DNA of 64,000 bases from positions 558,001-622,000 of the forward strand of contig NW_026731698.1 of NCBI RefSeq assembly GCF_028476545.1. The letters run 5' to 3'. The notes under the pieces are model-generated. The model saw only the letters and a program-made list of their open reading frames with translations. It did no database searches and had not been told where the DNA came from. The position numbers and the translations under genes were made by a program. Origin of the DNA: Physella acuta (lineage: Eukaryota; Mollusca; Gastropoda; Physidae). The first letter of the stretch is position 1, and each line of letters begins with the position of its first letter. Shown piece by piece: positions 48,786 through 60,149 of the stretch.

Positions 48786-48954
48786 TAAAGTTGCGTTGTG
48801 TTTATTGAGTGGCGTAATTTTGTATAGTAGTTGTCTTGTTGAATGGTATAATGTTGTTCTATTATTGAGTAGCATAATGTTGTGGTTGTAGTTATGTTGT
48901 TGAGTGGGATAAAGACGTGTTGTTGTTCAGATAGTGAGCAGGGTAATGTTGTGG

Positions 48955-49305
48955 TGTAGTTCTATTGGGGTGTGTTGTTGTGTGGGATAATGTTGGGTTG
49001 TGGTTGTGTAATTGTGTGGGATAATGTTGGGTTGTGGTTGTGTTGTTGTGTGAGAGAATGTTGGGTTGTGGTTGTGTTATTGTGTGGGATAATGTTGGGT
49101 TGTGGTTGTGTTGTTGTGTGAGAGAATGTTGGGTTGTGGTTGTGTTATTGTGTGGGATAATGTTGGGTTGTGGTTGTGTTGTTGTGTGAGACAATGTTGG
49201 GTTGTGGTTGTGTTGTTGTGTGGGATAATGTTAGGTTGTGGTTGTGTTATTGTGTGGGATAATGTTGGGTTGTGGTTGTGTTATTGTGTGGGATAATGTT
49301 GGGTT
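48955..49305. repeat. Minisatellite, 34 bp unit
   Basis: About ten copies of 'ataatgttgggttgtggttg' plus a 'tgttgttgtgtggg' tail. Units ending in 'ggat' and 'gaga' partly alternate, suggesting a 68-bp dimer. Shares 'gttgtggttgtgt' and unit length with the array at 48410. Confidence 0.9.
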
Positions 49306-50280
49306 GTGCTGTTTCTATGCTGTAATGACGCTGTGGAATATAATGCATTTTTATGTACTTATTCTGTAATGATGTTATCATATTCCTATGTCTTAATGTT
49401 CATAATATGTGCTTATGTTCTTATAATGCTGTATTGTTTCTGTTTTGTAATAACGATGTAAAAATTAAAGTCTATAAGATGCTGATGTAATGTAATATTA
49501 CGCCGCTCACGAGCTAATATGTTTGCTTATATGGTGATGATTAAGCATCTGCATAACGTCTTGCCATGTAGATGATGTTATGATGACATAGAGTCTAGAA
49601 AATGTGTTATGCTTTTATGTTGTTTTTGTAATGTCTATTTTTTTTCACACTTTCAGCTTCCCAGCACATTAAAATTCCCGCACATGTTGGGCGCCATAAA
49701 ATCCTTGTCTGATTTTATGCCAGTTAAAAATACACACACATTCAAACTTCTTTGAACCCCCCCCCCCACTAGATCTAGTATAAACACCCGTTGCTCTTAA
49801 TTTTTTTACAAGTAATGCGTGTTTTATTTTATCAATCAAATAAAAGTAAGATTTCCCCCCACAATTTGTTGATGTGTGTTAAGTTGTGAGGCTGTCTGTT
49901 CATTCCTCTGTTTATATTACAGATCGTATTTGTGTGTGGCACCCCGACTCAAAAGATTTTTGTTTGTTTATTTACATAAATAAAATCATCCAGGAATTAT
50001 TTGCTCTAGCCAGGGGAACAACTCTGCAGAACAAAAGAGGGGCGATAAGCAAGGAAAGAAAAACGTTTAGCTATCGCTACACGCGCACTGTTCAAGGGTA
50101 GATTGGTTACACCAGGCGACGGAATCACCTCACCACTCTACCTCTCCGTTACCTCACCGGTTACCCCATCTGTGTGTTGCGACTATAATTTCATCGTCGA
50201 GGGAAAAAAAAATACAAGGGAAATTAGTTCGCTGTTCGTCGGTTTATTTACATTTTTAGCGGACTCGTTTATCTGGTAGC
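49306..50280. other. Non-coding stretch, no gene seen
   Basis: AT-rich with a C run near 49757-49767. A 71-codon open frame (49886-50101) resembles nothing known. Confidence 0.45.
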
Positions 50281-50895
50281 AGCAAGGGTAGAGAACCATC
50301 AGACAAGGGTAGAGAACCATCAGGCAAGGGGAGAGAATCATGGGGCAAGGGGAGAGTACCATCAGACAAGGGTAGAGTACCATCAGACCAGGGAAGAGAA
50401 CCATCAGACAAGGGGAGAGAACCATCAGACAAGGGGAGAGAACCACCAGACAAGGGGAGAGAACCATCAGACAAGGGGAGAGAACCACCAGACAAGGGGA
50501 GAGAACCATCAGACAAGGGAAGAGAACCATCAGACAAGGGGAGAGAACCATCAGACAAGGGAAGAGAACCATCAGACAAGGGGAGAGAACCACCAGACCA
50601 GGGAAGAGTACCATCAGACAAGGGGGGGGGGAAGAACCATAGACAAGGGGAGAGAACCATCAGACCAGGGAAGAGTACCATCAGACAAGGGGAGAGTACC
50701 ATCAGGGGAGAGGAGAGTACCATCAGACAAGGGTAGAGTACCATCAGACAATGGGAGAGAACCATCAGACAAGGGGGGGGGGGACCATAGACAAGGGGAG
50801 AGTACCATCAGGCAAGGGGGGGGGGGAGAACCATCAGACAAGGGGAAAGAACCCTCAGGAAAGGGGAGAGTACCGTCAGGCAAGGGGAGAGAAAC
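50281..50895. repeat. Minisatellite, ~20-21 bp unit
   Basis: About thirty copies of 'gagaaccatcagacaagggg' with G-run expansions at three places. The minus strand is almost free of stops in two frames, which follows from the unit. Confidence 0.92.
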
Positions 50896-51060
50896 CATCT
50901 CACTCTGGCACCAGAGGATCACTCGGAGATCCTGCTGCTTCCAGTAATAAAGATTTTTTTTCTTATTGAAAAAGATAAAAGCTGAGATCGTGTTTGAATT
51001 TTTTTTTTGTTAAAGCGAAGACGTGTGTATGTGCGTACGTTTGTGTGAGTGTGTGTATGC

Positions 51061-51091
<31 letters not shown>

Positions 51092-51299
51092 TGTGAGTGT
51101 GTGTGAGAGTGTGCGTGTGAGAGAGAGTGAGTGTGTGTACGCGGTAGAGGCATTAAAGTTTTTAAATCACATTGTCGGGTAAGAGATGATGATCTGATAG
51201 AGAAATTAAATTTGTTTTCATCGTTTGCAGGGTAAATAAAGATAGCTGGCTTGTTTTATGACTATACTAAACATTTTCTTTAGGGCGGGGGAGGCGCTG
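50896..51299. other. Non-coding stretch with GT/GA microsatellite
   Basis: A compound (GT)n/(GA)n microsatellite occupies about 51020-51140. Nothing else recognised. Confidence 0.6.
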
Positions 51300-51575
51300 G
51301 GTTGGTCTGTATGAGTAGTGTGGTTGGGTGGTGTATTGTAAATGTGGATTGGGTTGGTCTATAGTTTAGTGTGGGTTGGTCTGTAGTGTAGTGTGGGTGT
51401 GTGGTGTATTGTAAATGTGGTTTGGGTTGGTCTGTAGTGTAGTGTGTGTTGGTCTGTAGTGTAGTGTGTGTGTGTGTGGTGTGTTGTAAATGTGGCTAGG
51501 GTTGGTCTGTAGTGTAGTGTGTGTGTGGTGTATTGCGGGTGTGTAGTGTATTGTGGCTTGGGTTGGTCTGTGTGA
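51300..51575. repeat. Degenerate GT-rich repeat
   Basis: Copies of 'gggttggtctgtagtgtagt' alternate with 'gtgtattgtaaatgtgg', period about 65-70 bp. Confidence 0.75.
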
Positions 51576-51796
51576 TTAGGTTGGATGTGTTTTGTTTTCT
51601 AAATATGGAGCTGTTTTCTTAAATTTACAATTTGGAGATGTGTGTGTCGGAGGTGTAGACTGTGTGGTGTGTGGGGGATGAAGTGGCTGTGTGGCGAGTT
51701 GAACTTGTGGTGTTGTGGTGGTGAATTGCATATGTGGCATTGTGGCTGTGTAGTGTTTGTTTCGTTGTGGTGAAATTTGTGTATGAATTTTTGTGT

Positions 51797-54700
51797 GGTG
51801 ATGTATCCATGTTGTGATGTATCCATGTGGTGATGCATCCATGTGGTATTGTATCCATGTGGTGATGTATCCATGTGGTGATGTATCCATGTGGTGATGC
51901 ATCCATGTGGTATTGTATCCATGTGGTGATGTATCCATGTGGTGATGTATCCATGTGGTGATGTATCCACGTGGTGATGTATCCATGTGGTGATGTATTA
52001 ACTTGGTGATGTATCCATTTGGAGATGTATCCATGTGGTGATGTATCCACGTGGTGATGTATCCATGTAGTATTGTATCCATGAGGTGATGTATTAACTT
52101 GGTGATGTATCCATGTGGTGATGTATCCATGTGGTGATGCATCCATGTGGTATTGTATCCATGTGGTGATGTATCCATGTGGTGATGTATTCATGTGATG
52201 ATGTATCCATGTGGTGATGTATCCATGTGGTATTGTATCCATGTGGTGATGTATCCATGTGGTGATGTATTCATGTGATGATGTATCCACGTGGTGATGT
52301 ATCCATGTGGTGATGTATCGATGTGGTGATGTATCCATGTTGTGATGTATCCATGTGGTGATGTATCCATGTGGTGATGTATCCATGTGGTGATGTATCC
52401 ATGTGGTGATGTATCCATGTGGTGATGTATCCACGTGGTGATGTATCCATGTGGTATTGTATCCATGTGGTGATGTATCCATGTGGTGATGTATTCATGT
52501 GATGATGTATCCATGTGGTGATGTATCCATGTGGTATTGTATCCATGTGGTGATGTATCCATGTGGTGATGTATCCACGTGGTGATGTATCCATGTGGTA
52601 TTGTATCCATGTGGTGATGTATCCATGTGGTGATGTATTCATGTGATGATGTATCCATGTGGTGATGTATCCATGTGGTATTGTATCCATGTGGTGATGT
52701 ATCCATGTGGTGATGTATTCATGTGATGATGTATCCACGTGGTGATGTATCCATGTGGTGATGTATCGATGTGGTGATGTATCCATGTTGTGATGTATCC
52801 ATGTGGTGATGTATCCATGTGGTGATGTATCCACGTGGTGATGTATCCATGTGGTATTGTATCCATGTGGTGATGTATCCATGTGGTGATGTATCCATGT
52901 GGTGATGTATTCATGTGATGATGTATCCATGTGGTGATGTATCCATGTGGTATTGTATCCATGTGGTGATGTATCCATGTGGTGATGTATTCATGTGATG
53001 ATGTATCCACGTGGTGATGTATCCATGTGGTGATGTATCGATGTGGTGATGTATCCATGTTGTGATGTATCCATGTGGTGATGTATCCATGTGGTGATGT
53101 ATCCATGTGGTGATGTATCCATGTGGTGATGTATCCATGTGGTGATGTATCCACGTGGTGATGTATCCATGTGGTATTGTATCCATGTGGTGATGTATCC
53201 ATGTGGTGATGTATTCATGTGATGATGTATCCATGTGGTGATGTATCCATATGGTGATGTATCCATGTGGTGATGTATCCATGTGGTGATGTATCCACGT
53301 GGTGATGTATCCATGTGGTATTGTATCCATGTGGTGATGTATCCATGTGGTGATGTATTCATGTGATGATGTATCCATGTGGTGATGTATCCATGTGGTA
53401 TTGTATCCATGTGGTGATGTATCCATGTGGTGATGTATTCATGTGATGATGTATCCATGTGGTGATGTATCCATGTGGTATTGTATCCATGTGGTGATGT
53501 ATCCATGTGGTGATGTATTCATGTGATGATGTATCCACGTGGTGATGTATCCATGTGGTGATGTATCGATGTGGTGATGTATCCATGTGGTGATGTATCG
53601 ATGTGGTGATGTATCCATGTGGTTATGTATCCATGTGGTGATGTATCCATGTGATGATGTATCCATTTGATGATGTATACATGTGGTGATGTATCCAGGT
53701 GGTGATGTATCCATGTGATGATGTATCCATGTGGTGATGTATCCACGTGGTGATGTATCCATGTAGTATTGTATCCATGAGGTGATGTATTAACTTGGTG
53801 ATGTATCCATGTGGTGATGTATCCATGTGGTGATGCATCCATGTGGTATTGTATCCATGTGGTGATGTATCCATGTGGTGATGTATTCATGTGATGATGT
53901 ATCCATGTGGTGATGTATCCATGTGGTATTGTATCCATGTGGTGATGTATCCATGTGGTGATGTATTCATGTGATGATGTATCCACGTGGTGATGTATCC
54001 ATGTGGTGATGTATCGATGTGGTGATGTATCCATGTTGTGATGTATCCATGTGGTGATGTATCCATGTGGTGATGTATCCATGTGGTGATGTATCCATGT
54101 GGTGATGTATCCATGTGGTGATGTATCCACGTGGTGATGTATCCATGTGGTATTGTATCCATGTGGTGATGTATCCATGTGGTGATGTATTCATGTGATG
54201 ATGTATCCATGTGGTGATGTATCCATGTGGTGATGTATCCATGTGGTGATGTATCCATGTGGTGATGTATCCACGTGGTGATGTATCCATGTGGTATTGT
54301 ATCCATGTGGTGATGTATCCATGTGGTGATGTATTCATGTGATGATGTATCCATGTGGTGATGTATCCATGTGGTATTGTATCCATGTGGTGATGTATCC
54401 ATGTGGTGATGTATTCATGTGATGATGTATCCATGTGGTGATGTATCCATGTGGTATTGTATCCATGTGGTGATGTATCCATGTGGTGATGTATTCATGT
54501 GATGATGTATCCACGTGGTGATGTATCCATGTGGTGATGTATCGATGTGGTGATGTATCCATGTGGTGATGTATCGATGTGGTGATGTATCCATGTGGTT
54601 ATGTATCCATGTGGTGATGTATCCATGTGATGATGTATCCATTTGATGATGTATACATGTGGTGATGTATCCAGGTGGTGATGTATCCATGTGGTGATGT

Positions 54701-56350
54701 ATCCATGTGGTGATGTATCCATGTTGTGATGTATCTATGTGGTGATGTATTTAGGTGGTGATGTATCCAGGTGGTGATGTATCCAGGTGGTGATGTATCC
54801 ATGTGGTGATGTATCCATGTGGTGATGTATCCATGTGGTGATGTATCCACGTGGTGATGTATCTATGTGGTGATGTATCCATGTGGTGATGTATCCATGT
54901 GGTGATGTATCCATGTGGTGATGTATCCATGTGGTGATGTATCCATGTGGTGATGTATCCATGTGGTGATGTATCCATGTGGTGATGTATCCATGTGGTG
55001 ATGTATCGATGTGGTGATGTATCCATGTGGTGATGTATCGATGTGGTGATGTATCCAGGTGGTGATGTATCCATGTGGTGATGTATCCATGTGGTGATGT
55101 ATCCATGTGGTGATGTATCCATGTGGTGATGTATCCATGTGGTGATGTATCCATGTGGTGATGTATCCATGTGGTGATGTATCCATGTGGTGATGTATCC
55201 ATGTGTTGATGTATCCAGGTTGTGATGTATCCATGTGGTGATGTATCCATGTGTTGATGTATCCAGGTTGTGATGTATCCATGTGATGATGTATCCATGT
55301 GATGATGTATACATGTGGTGATGCATCCATGTGGTGATGTATCCATGTGGTGATGTATCCATGTGGTGATGTATCCATGTCGTGATGTATCCAGGTGGTG
55401 ATGTATCCATGTGGTGATGTATCCATGTGGTGATGTATCCATGTGGTGATGTATCCATGTGGTGATGTATCCATCTCGTGATGTATCCAGGTGGTGATGT
55501 ATCCATGTGGTGATGTATCCATGTGGTGATGTATTTATGTGGTGATGTAACCCTTTGGTGATGTATCCATGTGGTGATGTATCCATGTGGTGATGTATCC
55601 ATGTGGTGATGTATCCATGTGGTGATGTAACCCTTTGGTGATGTATCCATGTGGTGATGTATCCAGGTGGTGATGTATCCATGTGGTGATGTATCCCGGT
55701 GGTGATGTATCCATGTTGTGATGTATCCATGTGGTGATGTATCCATGTGGTGATGTATCCATGTGGTGATGTATCCATGTGGTGATGTATCCATGTGGTG
55801 ATGTATCCATGTGGTGATGTATCCATGTGTTGATGTATCCAGGTTGTGATGTATCCATGTGGTGATGTATCCATGTGTTGATGTATCCAGGTTGTGATGT
55901 ATCCATGTGATGATGTATCCATGTGATGATGTATACATGTGGTGATGCATCCATGTGGTGATGTATCCATGTGGTGATGTATCCATGTGGTGATGTATCC
56001 ATGTCGTGATGCATCCAGGTGGTGATGTATCCATGTGATGATGTATCCATGTGGTGATGTATCCATGTGGTGATGTATCCATGTGGTGATGTATCCATGT
56101 GGTGATGTATCCATGTGGTGAATGGTTATGTATCCATATGGTGATGTATCCATGTGGTGATGTATCCAGGTGGTGATGTATCCATGTGGTGATGTATCCA
56201 TGTGGTGATGTATCCATGTGGTGATGCATCCATGTGGTGATGTATCCATGTGGTGATGTATCCATGTGGTGATGTATACATGTGGTGATGTATCTATGTT
56301 GTGATGTATCCATGTGGTGATGCATCCATGTGGTGATGTATCCATGTGGT
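51797..56350. repeat. 16-bp satellite array, 4.55 kb, with higher-order duplications
   Basis: About 285 copies of 'atccatgtggtgatgt' with scattered point variants. Because the minus-strand unit has no stop in any frame, very long frames arise (up to 536 codons of M-D-T-S-P-H-G-Y-type 16-residue repeats at 54735-56345). I do not call them genes. Variant patterns show larger duplications: blocks recur at offsets of 720 bp and 976 bp (45 and 61 units) between 52190 and 54850, and at 624 bp (39 units) between 55203 and 55827. Confidence 0.97.
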
Positions 56351-57260
56351 GACGTGGTTACCTATTATGCGAGTGTATGTCAAAAAACAAAATCATGTTG
56401 AAATCGTTCTGAACCCCAATTCAAATATTTCAAAGACACGCCTTTGGACAGAGAGAAAAAAACCTCTCCATCCGATGGGGCATGAAAATCCGGCCATCAT
56501 CAAATAGAACCGACTAAAAGAAAAACGTTACGTCGTTATCTACCCGTCTTCCGTTTTATGTGGCCATTCTGTTCGTCGAGAAACCCCTGCAAAACGCATA
56601 CAGCCGGCTCGGGGGAAGCCGGTTATTGCAGCAACAGCCGGAAAACCGTTCAACGGTATTTTATTGCAGCCATTGAGACGACCGTCACCCTGTAACTTAT
56701 CCGACCGGCTTTGAGAATTTTTTTTCTCTATAAGAGCGTCATTGGACGAGTGCTCTCTCTCTGTACTGTGTATGATGGGAGAGTTTAGATACTAGATGGG
56801 CGGTAGATGAGGCAGAGCGGGATCAAAACGGGTTTTAGTGCCGTGAGTTGTGGGACGTATTGGTATCTCGGTGCTGATGTATGGTCTCGGTACCTGTCAC
56901 GAGGTTCTGTCTGGTACTGGGGAGTTTCGCTGTGATGGGATACAATTAAAAATAATCTCGACATTAGAGAGATAACAATGTTCATTTCGTGAATTGTCTT
57001 CGTTTTCTTGTAAATACATTGTGTATCTGGTCCGATACACGCATGAACTAGTCCAAAGAATTCATCCACTGGTCACACAAATTCATGTATTAGTCCGACA
57101 TAATTCTATCTTAGTCAGCCCCGCGGAAATTACAAGTGGCCCTCTCCGTCCCCGGAAAAAAGAAGAACCTCGGCCGAAGTAAAATATCGGAAAGAAACCC
57201 TGTGTGTGAAGGACTGTAGGTAAAGGCAGTAGTTTCACAATGCGACCAGTTCTGGTCAGG
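56351..57260. other. Non-coding stretch, no recognised gene
   Basis: 56540-56720 is GC-richer and carries two 'attgcagc' repeats and an imperfect 'agccggct/agccggtt' inverted repeat. A minus-strand 94-codon open frame (56785-57069) matches nothing known. Confidence 0.4.
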
Positions 57261-57409
57261 CAGAGGCGTAGCGACGGGCGGGGGGCGCCGACCCTAGGGG
57301 CGTCAAAATAAGGTAATTTTAGCTGCCATTTTGAATTATAAATTTTTAAAAATATGTGGGGGGGGGGGGCAAATTAAAAAATGACCCGGGAGGGGTAGCT
57401 ACGCCTCTG
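57261..57409 (+). mobile_element. hAT-like MITE, family of 22825-23041
   Basis: A 149-bp element whose ends are CAGAGGCGTAGC and GCTACGCCTCTG, a perfect 12-bp inverted repeat. It is flanked by an 8-bp target duplication with one mismatch (TGGTCAGG at 57253-57260, TGGCCAGG at 57410-57417). The interior has a G run (57358-57369). It has no coding capacity. The reverse complement matches the interior of the copy at 22825. Confidence 0.85.
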
Positions 57410-57462
57410 TGGCCAGGTAATTCAGTAGAAAAAACATTTCCAAACCACGTGTTCTATCCACG

Positions 57463-57602
57463 TGATGTCCACCTGTACCGGTACGGTGTCCACCCACTGG
57501 ATTACCACCTGTACCTGTACGGTGTCCACCCACTGCATTACCACCTGTACCGGTACGGTGTCCACCCATTGGATTATTACCTGTACCGGTACGTTGTATC
57601 AA
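57463..57602. repeat. Minisatellite, 36 bp unit
   Basis: Four copies of 'gtgtccacccactggattac' plus 'cacctgtaccggtacg'. Most copies contain the palindrome GTACCGGTAC. Confidence 0.92.
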
Positions 57603-58234
57603 TCTTTGATCTACCGATACCGATACAAAATATACATGAAGGTATCAACATCACCCCAAGCTCAACCACAGTGGTACCACAGTCAGATGATACTGTTAAA
57701 CCTCCCCCTCCCACCTCCCACCACTCACGATATCCCTCCATGTTTTCAGGCTTGAACTTTAACCCCCACCACCAGCCTCAAGATGGCGGATACCAGCCCA
57801 CCAATCAAAACCGGCGACACGACACCACTCCCGTTGTTCGCGTGAAAGCCTGTCTTTGTGCGGTCAATCGGCGTTAATCGCCGGGTGAGAGGCGACGGGC
57901 CCGGGGAGCCAGAGGTCACCGTGACACAGGATACGCTCACGCGGGCCTGGCTCTAGAACGGCAATCACCAGGTGCTGTTAAGTCGGGCGTCATTAAAGAT
58001 CAAAGAGATGCAGGTGCCGTGACCGGCGGGGAGATTTTAAAATAGAATCCCCCCCCCCTCCCCACCCCCACCCTCCCACACCCCCACCCTCCCGCATGTT
58101 ATCTGATTGTAACCAACCCGTGCAACTTATTTACTTTCAGTTCCGGTACTGGGTGCCAGAGTGTTTGGCCAAATACTCCGATTAGTGTTTGTTTCAGACA
58201 TTTATCTACGGGGGGAGGGGGGATTTGCAGCTTT
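57603..58234. other. Non-coding stretch with promoter-like patch
   Basis: See the separate entry at 57779. The rest is C-rich around 58050-58090 and shows no gene. Confidence 0.4.
57779..57890 (+). promoter_or_regulatory. YY1/CCAAT-bearing CpG-rich patch
   Basis: AAGATGGCGG (57780-57789) is a strong YY1-type motif that also places an ATG in good Kozak context, with CCAATCA at 57801-57807 and CpG-rich DNA around it. The ATG opens only 20 codons before a stop. A good donor-like 'gggtgagag' follows near 57882 but lies beyond that stop. It could be a transcription start region or a chance cluster. Confidence 0.22.
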
Positions 58235-58353
58235 CAGGGGGATAGGGGCGTACTTGGATTTCTGGGAAGGTGGGCCCTCACTGATTGAAGTATATATTTT
58301 ATATAAAGTCGATGCCTGAAATTTTGTTTCTTATACTAAACCCGCCCCTATCC
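58235..58353. mobile_element. Possible further hAT-like MITE
   Basis: A left segment 'gggataggggcg' is inverted near the right end ('cgcccctatcc'), about 100 bp apart. Flanks share only 'gcagc'. The termini are uncertain, so this is a weak call. Confidence 0.28.
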
Positions 58354-58697
58354 GCAGCATCCAAGAGTTATAATCCTAAAGCCGCGTTTTCTTTTAAATC
58401 GAATGCCTTATCTATTGTTCGCATTTGTTCTTAATAAAAGATGTTCTCATAATCTGTATCGATGAAAATAAACAGAGATTCGTATGCTGGGCATTGGCTA
58501 TATGGTACTGCATAACGGAATAGTGCAGATAGTATAACATTTTAGCATACGCCAATGTCTAGTCTTTTATAACATGACCGAAGAATTGTGTCATTACCCT
58601 TTATAATCTAGGCTAAATGTGATAGATAGACGTTTTATAAAATAGGCTTGTGTTTTATAATTTATGCCTGACGTATTATCACATTTCCGTATGTTAT
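58354..58697. other. Non-coding stretch, no gene seen
   Basis: AT-rich unique sequence. Nothing recognised. Confidence 0.45.
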
Positions 58698-58875
58698 TAC
58701 TTTTCATTGGCTTTACCTACATTTTCATTGGCTTTACCTACATTTACATTGGCTTTACCTACATTTTCATTGGCTTTACCTACATTTTCATTGGCTTTAC
58801 CTACATTTTCATTGGCTTTACCTACATTTTACTTGGCTTTCCTACATTTTGCTTGGCTTTACATACATTTTAAAC
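58698..58875. repeat. Minisatellite, 21 bp unit
   Basis: About eight copies of 'attttcattggctttaccta'. Each has ATTGG, a reversed CCAAT box. The 21-bp unit keeps plus-strand frames open (7-residue repeats), judged incidental. Confidence 0.92.
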
Positions 58876-59245
58876 ATATCAATTTCAGAGTCAAGGTTAT
58901 TTACTGTAGAAATAATAATTTTAAAAATTCAAACGAAACAAAATATGAGGGAATTTTTTTATCTTAAGAAACAAAAATGCAACACGTTTCTACAAGTAAA
59001 ACTAATTCACTAGGGAGAAATTATTTTTAGCGTCATTAATGGAATAATGAGACACGTTTTAGCCTGCGTAAAGTTTTGTGGCAAAGATTTTCTACCCGGA
59101 GCTCAAGTGATTGTCACGCTTATCTGACATGTCACAAAATTAATTTGGTTGACATTTAAAACCAGTGGGTTGCATGGACGTAAGGAAAACATGATAGAAA
59201 TTGTCAAAGTAAAGGTAAGATCAATTTGCTCTTACAAGAAATAAG
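58876..59245. other. Left flank of the LTR element
   Basis: AT-rich unique sequence. No gene seen. The bases just before 59246 should hold the left copy of the target-site duplication, but the right copy lies outside the window. Confidence 0.45.
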
Positions 59246-59545
59246 TGTAACTAGGGGAAGTTACCAGAGACGTAAGAACGCAGTACAGCGCTGTCAACTT
59301 TGACACGACTGATGTAATAACGCAGGTGTTGGCTGATAACGATCAGAAAGCCAAGGCGTAGTATCTTGGGAAGCGATACGATAAGAACGCAATACGGTCT
59401 GTCAACTTTGATGTGACAGGATGCAGATGGCTTATTAAATCGGACTGTACGACAGAAGCGGCGTAATTAACATTCTAATGCAACGATTAGAATCGATTAC
59501 GATTACGATTATGATAGAACCGAATACGATTACGAATACGAAGGG

Positions 59546-59553
59546 GATATATA
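59546..59553 (+). promoter_or_regulatory. LTR TATA box candidate
   Basis: GATATATA followed 40-50 bp later by 'gatcagtcagtcagtg', which contains initiator-like TCAGT. The position in the middle of the LTR fits the usual U3/R boundary. Confidence 0.4.
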
Positions 59554-59789
59554 GGAAGGCGACGGCTGAGGTCTCTCGGTCTCTCTCTCTCGATCAGTCA
59601 GTCAGTGTGGCAGTATCAAGTTGGTTATTGAACGGGTTAGCCGTATTGTGTTAAGAAGGACGATAGACATGGGCATTCAGTTATGTGAAGACTAGTGAGG
59701 ACTGTTGGGGGTCAGTTGATTCAGACTATTATTGTGAAGCATTCCTTTTGATTCATTATAATTATTGTGAAGCATTTCTTGATTCATGT

Positions 59790-59795
59790 AATAAA
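59790..59795 (+). terminator. LTR polyadenylation signal candidate
   Basis: AATAAA inside the LTR downstream of the TATA candidate, as expected for the R region. Confidence 0.4.
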
Positions 59796-59938
59796 AGGAT
59801 CAATAGCGAACCTGCATCTTCGAGTATCTATACTGTGGTCGATGTTGTGTAGAATGAGTGGTTAGACTCGGTAACATTTGGCGTTGTCGAGCAGAACTCG
59901 TTACATTTGGCACTACAGGCAAATAGTCTCGTTACATT

Positions 59939-59956
59939 TGGCGCTGCGGACAGGAT
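59939..59956 (+). other. Primer-binding site candidate
   Basis: TGGCGCTGCGGACAGG follows the LTR end after two bases. TGG complements a tRNA 3' CCA. I cannot name the tRNA from the sequence alone. Confidence 0.5.
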
Positions 59957-60149
59957 GAATTCAACTAGACTTGCCGCTTTAGGCACCCATAGTCAACCTA
60001 GTTCATAACTGTGTTTAGTGTGTGTGTGAATTCGGACATTCAGGAACAGTGAAAATTGAGGAACGAGGAAAATTTTTTCATACACACACGGTAAGAAAGG
60101 TCTTTTTTTATTTGAAGGAAATAAATAAAAGGGAAGACTGAAATCAGAA

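Larger units (their letters stand above)
59246..59936 (+). repeat. 5' LTR
   Basis: Begins TGTAAC and ends ..GTTACA, about 691 bp. It contains an internal direct repeat of about 108 bp offset ('gtaagaacgcagtac' at 59272 and 'ataagaacgcaatac' near 59380, each followed by 'tgtcaactttga'), a TATA-like box and an AATAAA. The right boundary is the least certain point, because 'gttacatttgg' occurs three times near it (first starting as gtaacatttgg at 59871, then 59900 and 59931). I chose the last because the best primer-binding-like sequence follows it. Confidence 0.7.

Noticed and set aside
54735-56345. 536- and 524-codon minus-strand frames (M-D-T-S-P-H-G-Y-type repeats) as a giant repeat protein
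   Set aside because: The 16-bp unit has no stop on this strand in any frame, so long frames appear automatically in several overlapping registers. There is no unique sequence, signal or splice context.
57356-57877. 173-codon plus-strand open frame
   Set aside because: It begins in a MITE G run and crosses the 36-bp minisatellite. The peptide is repeat-derived.
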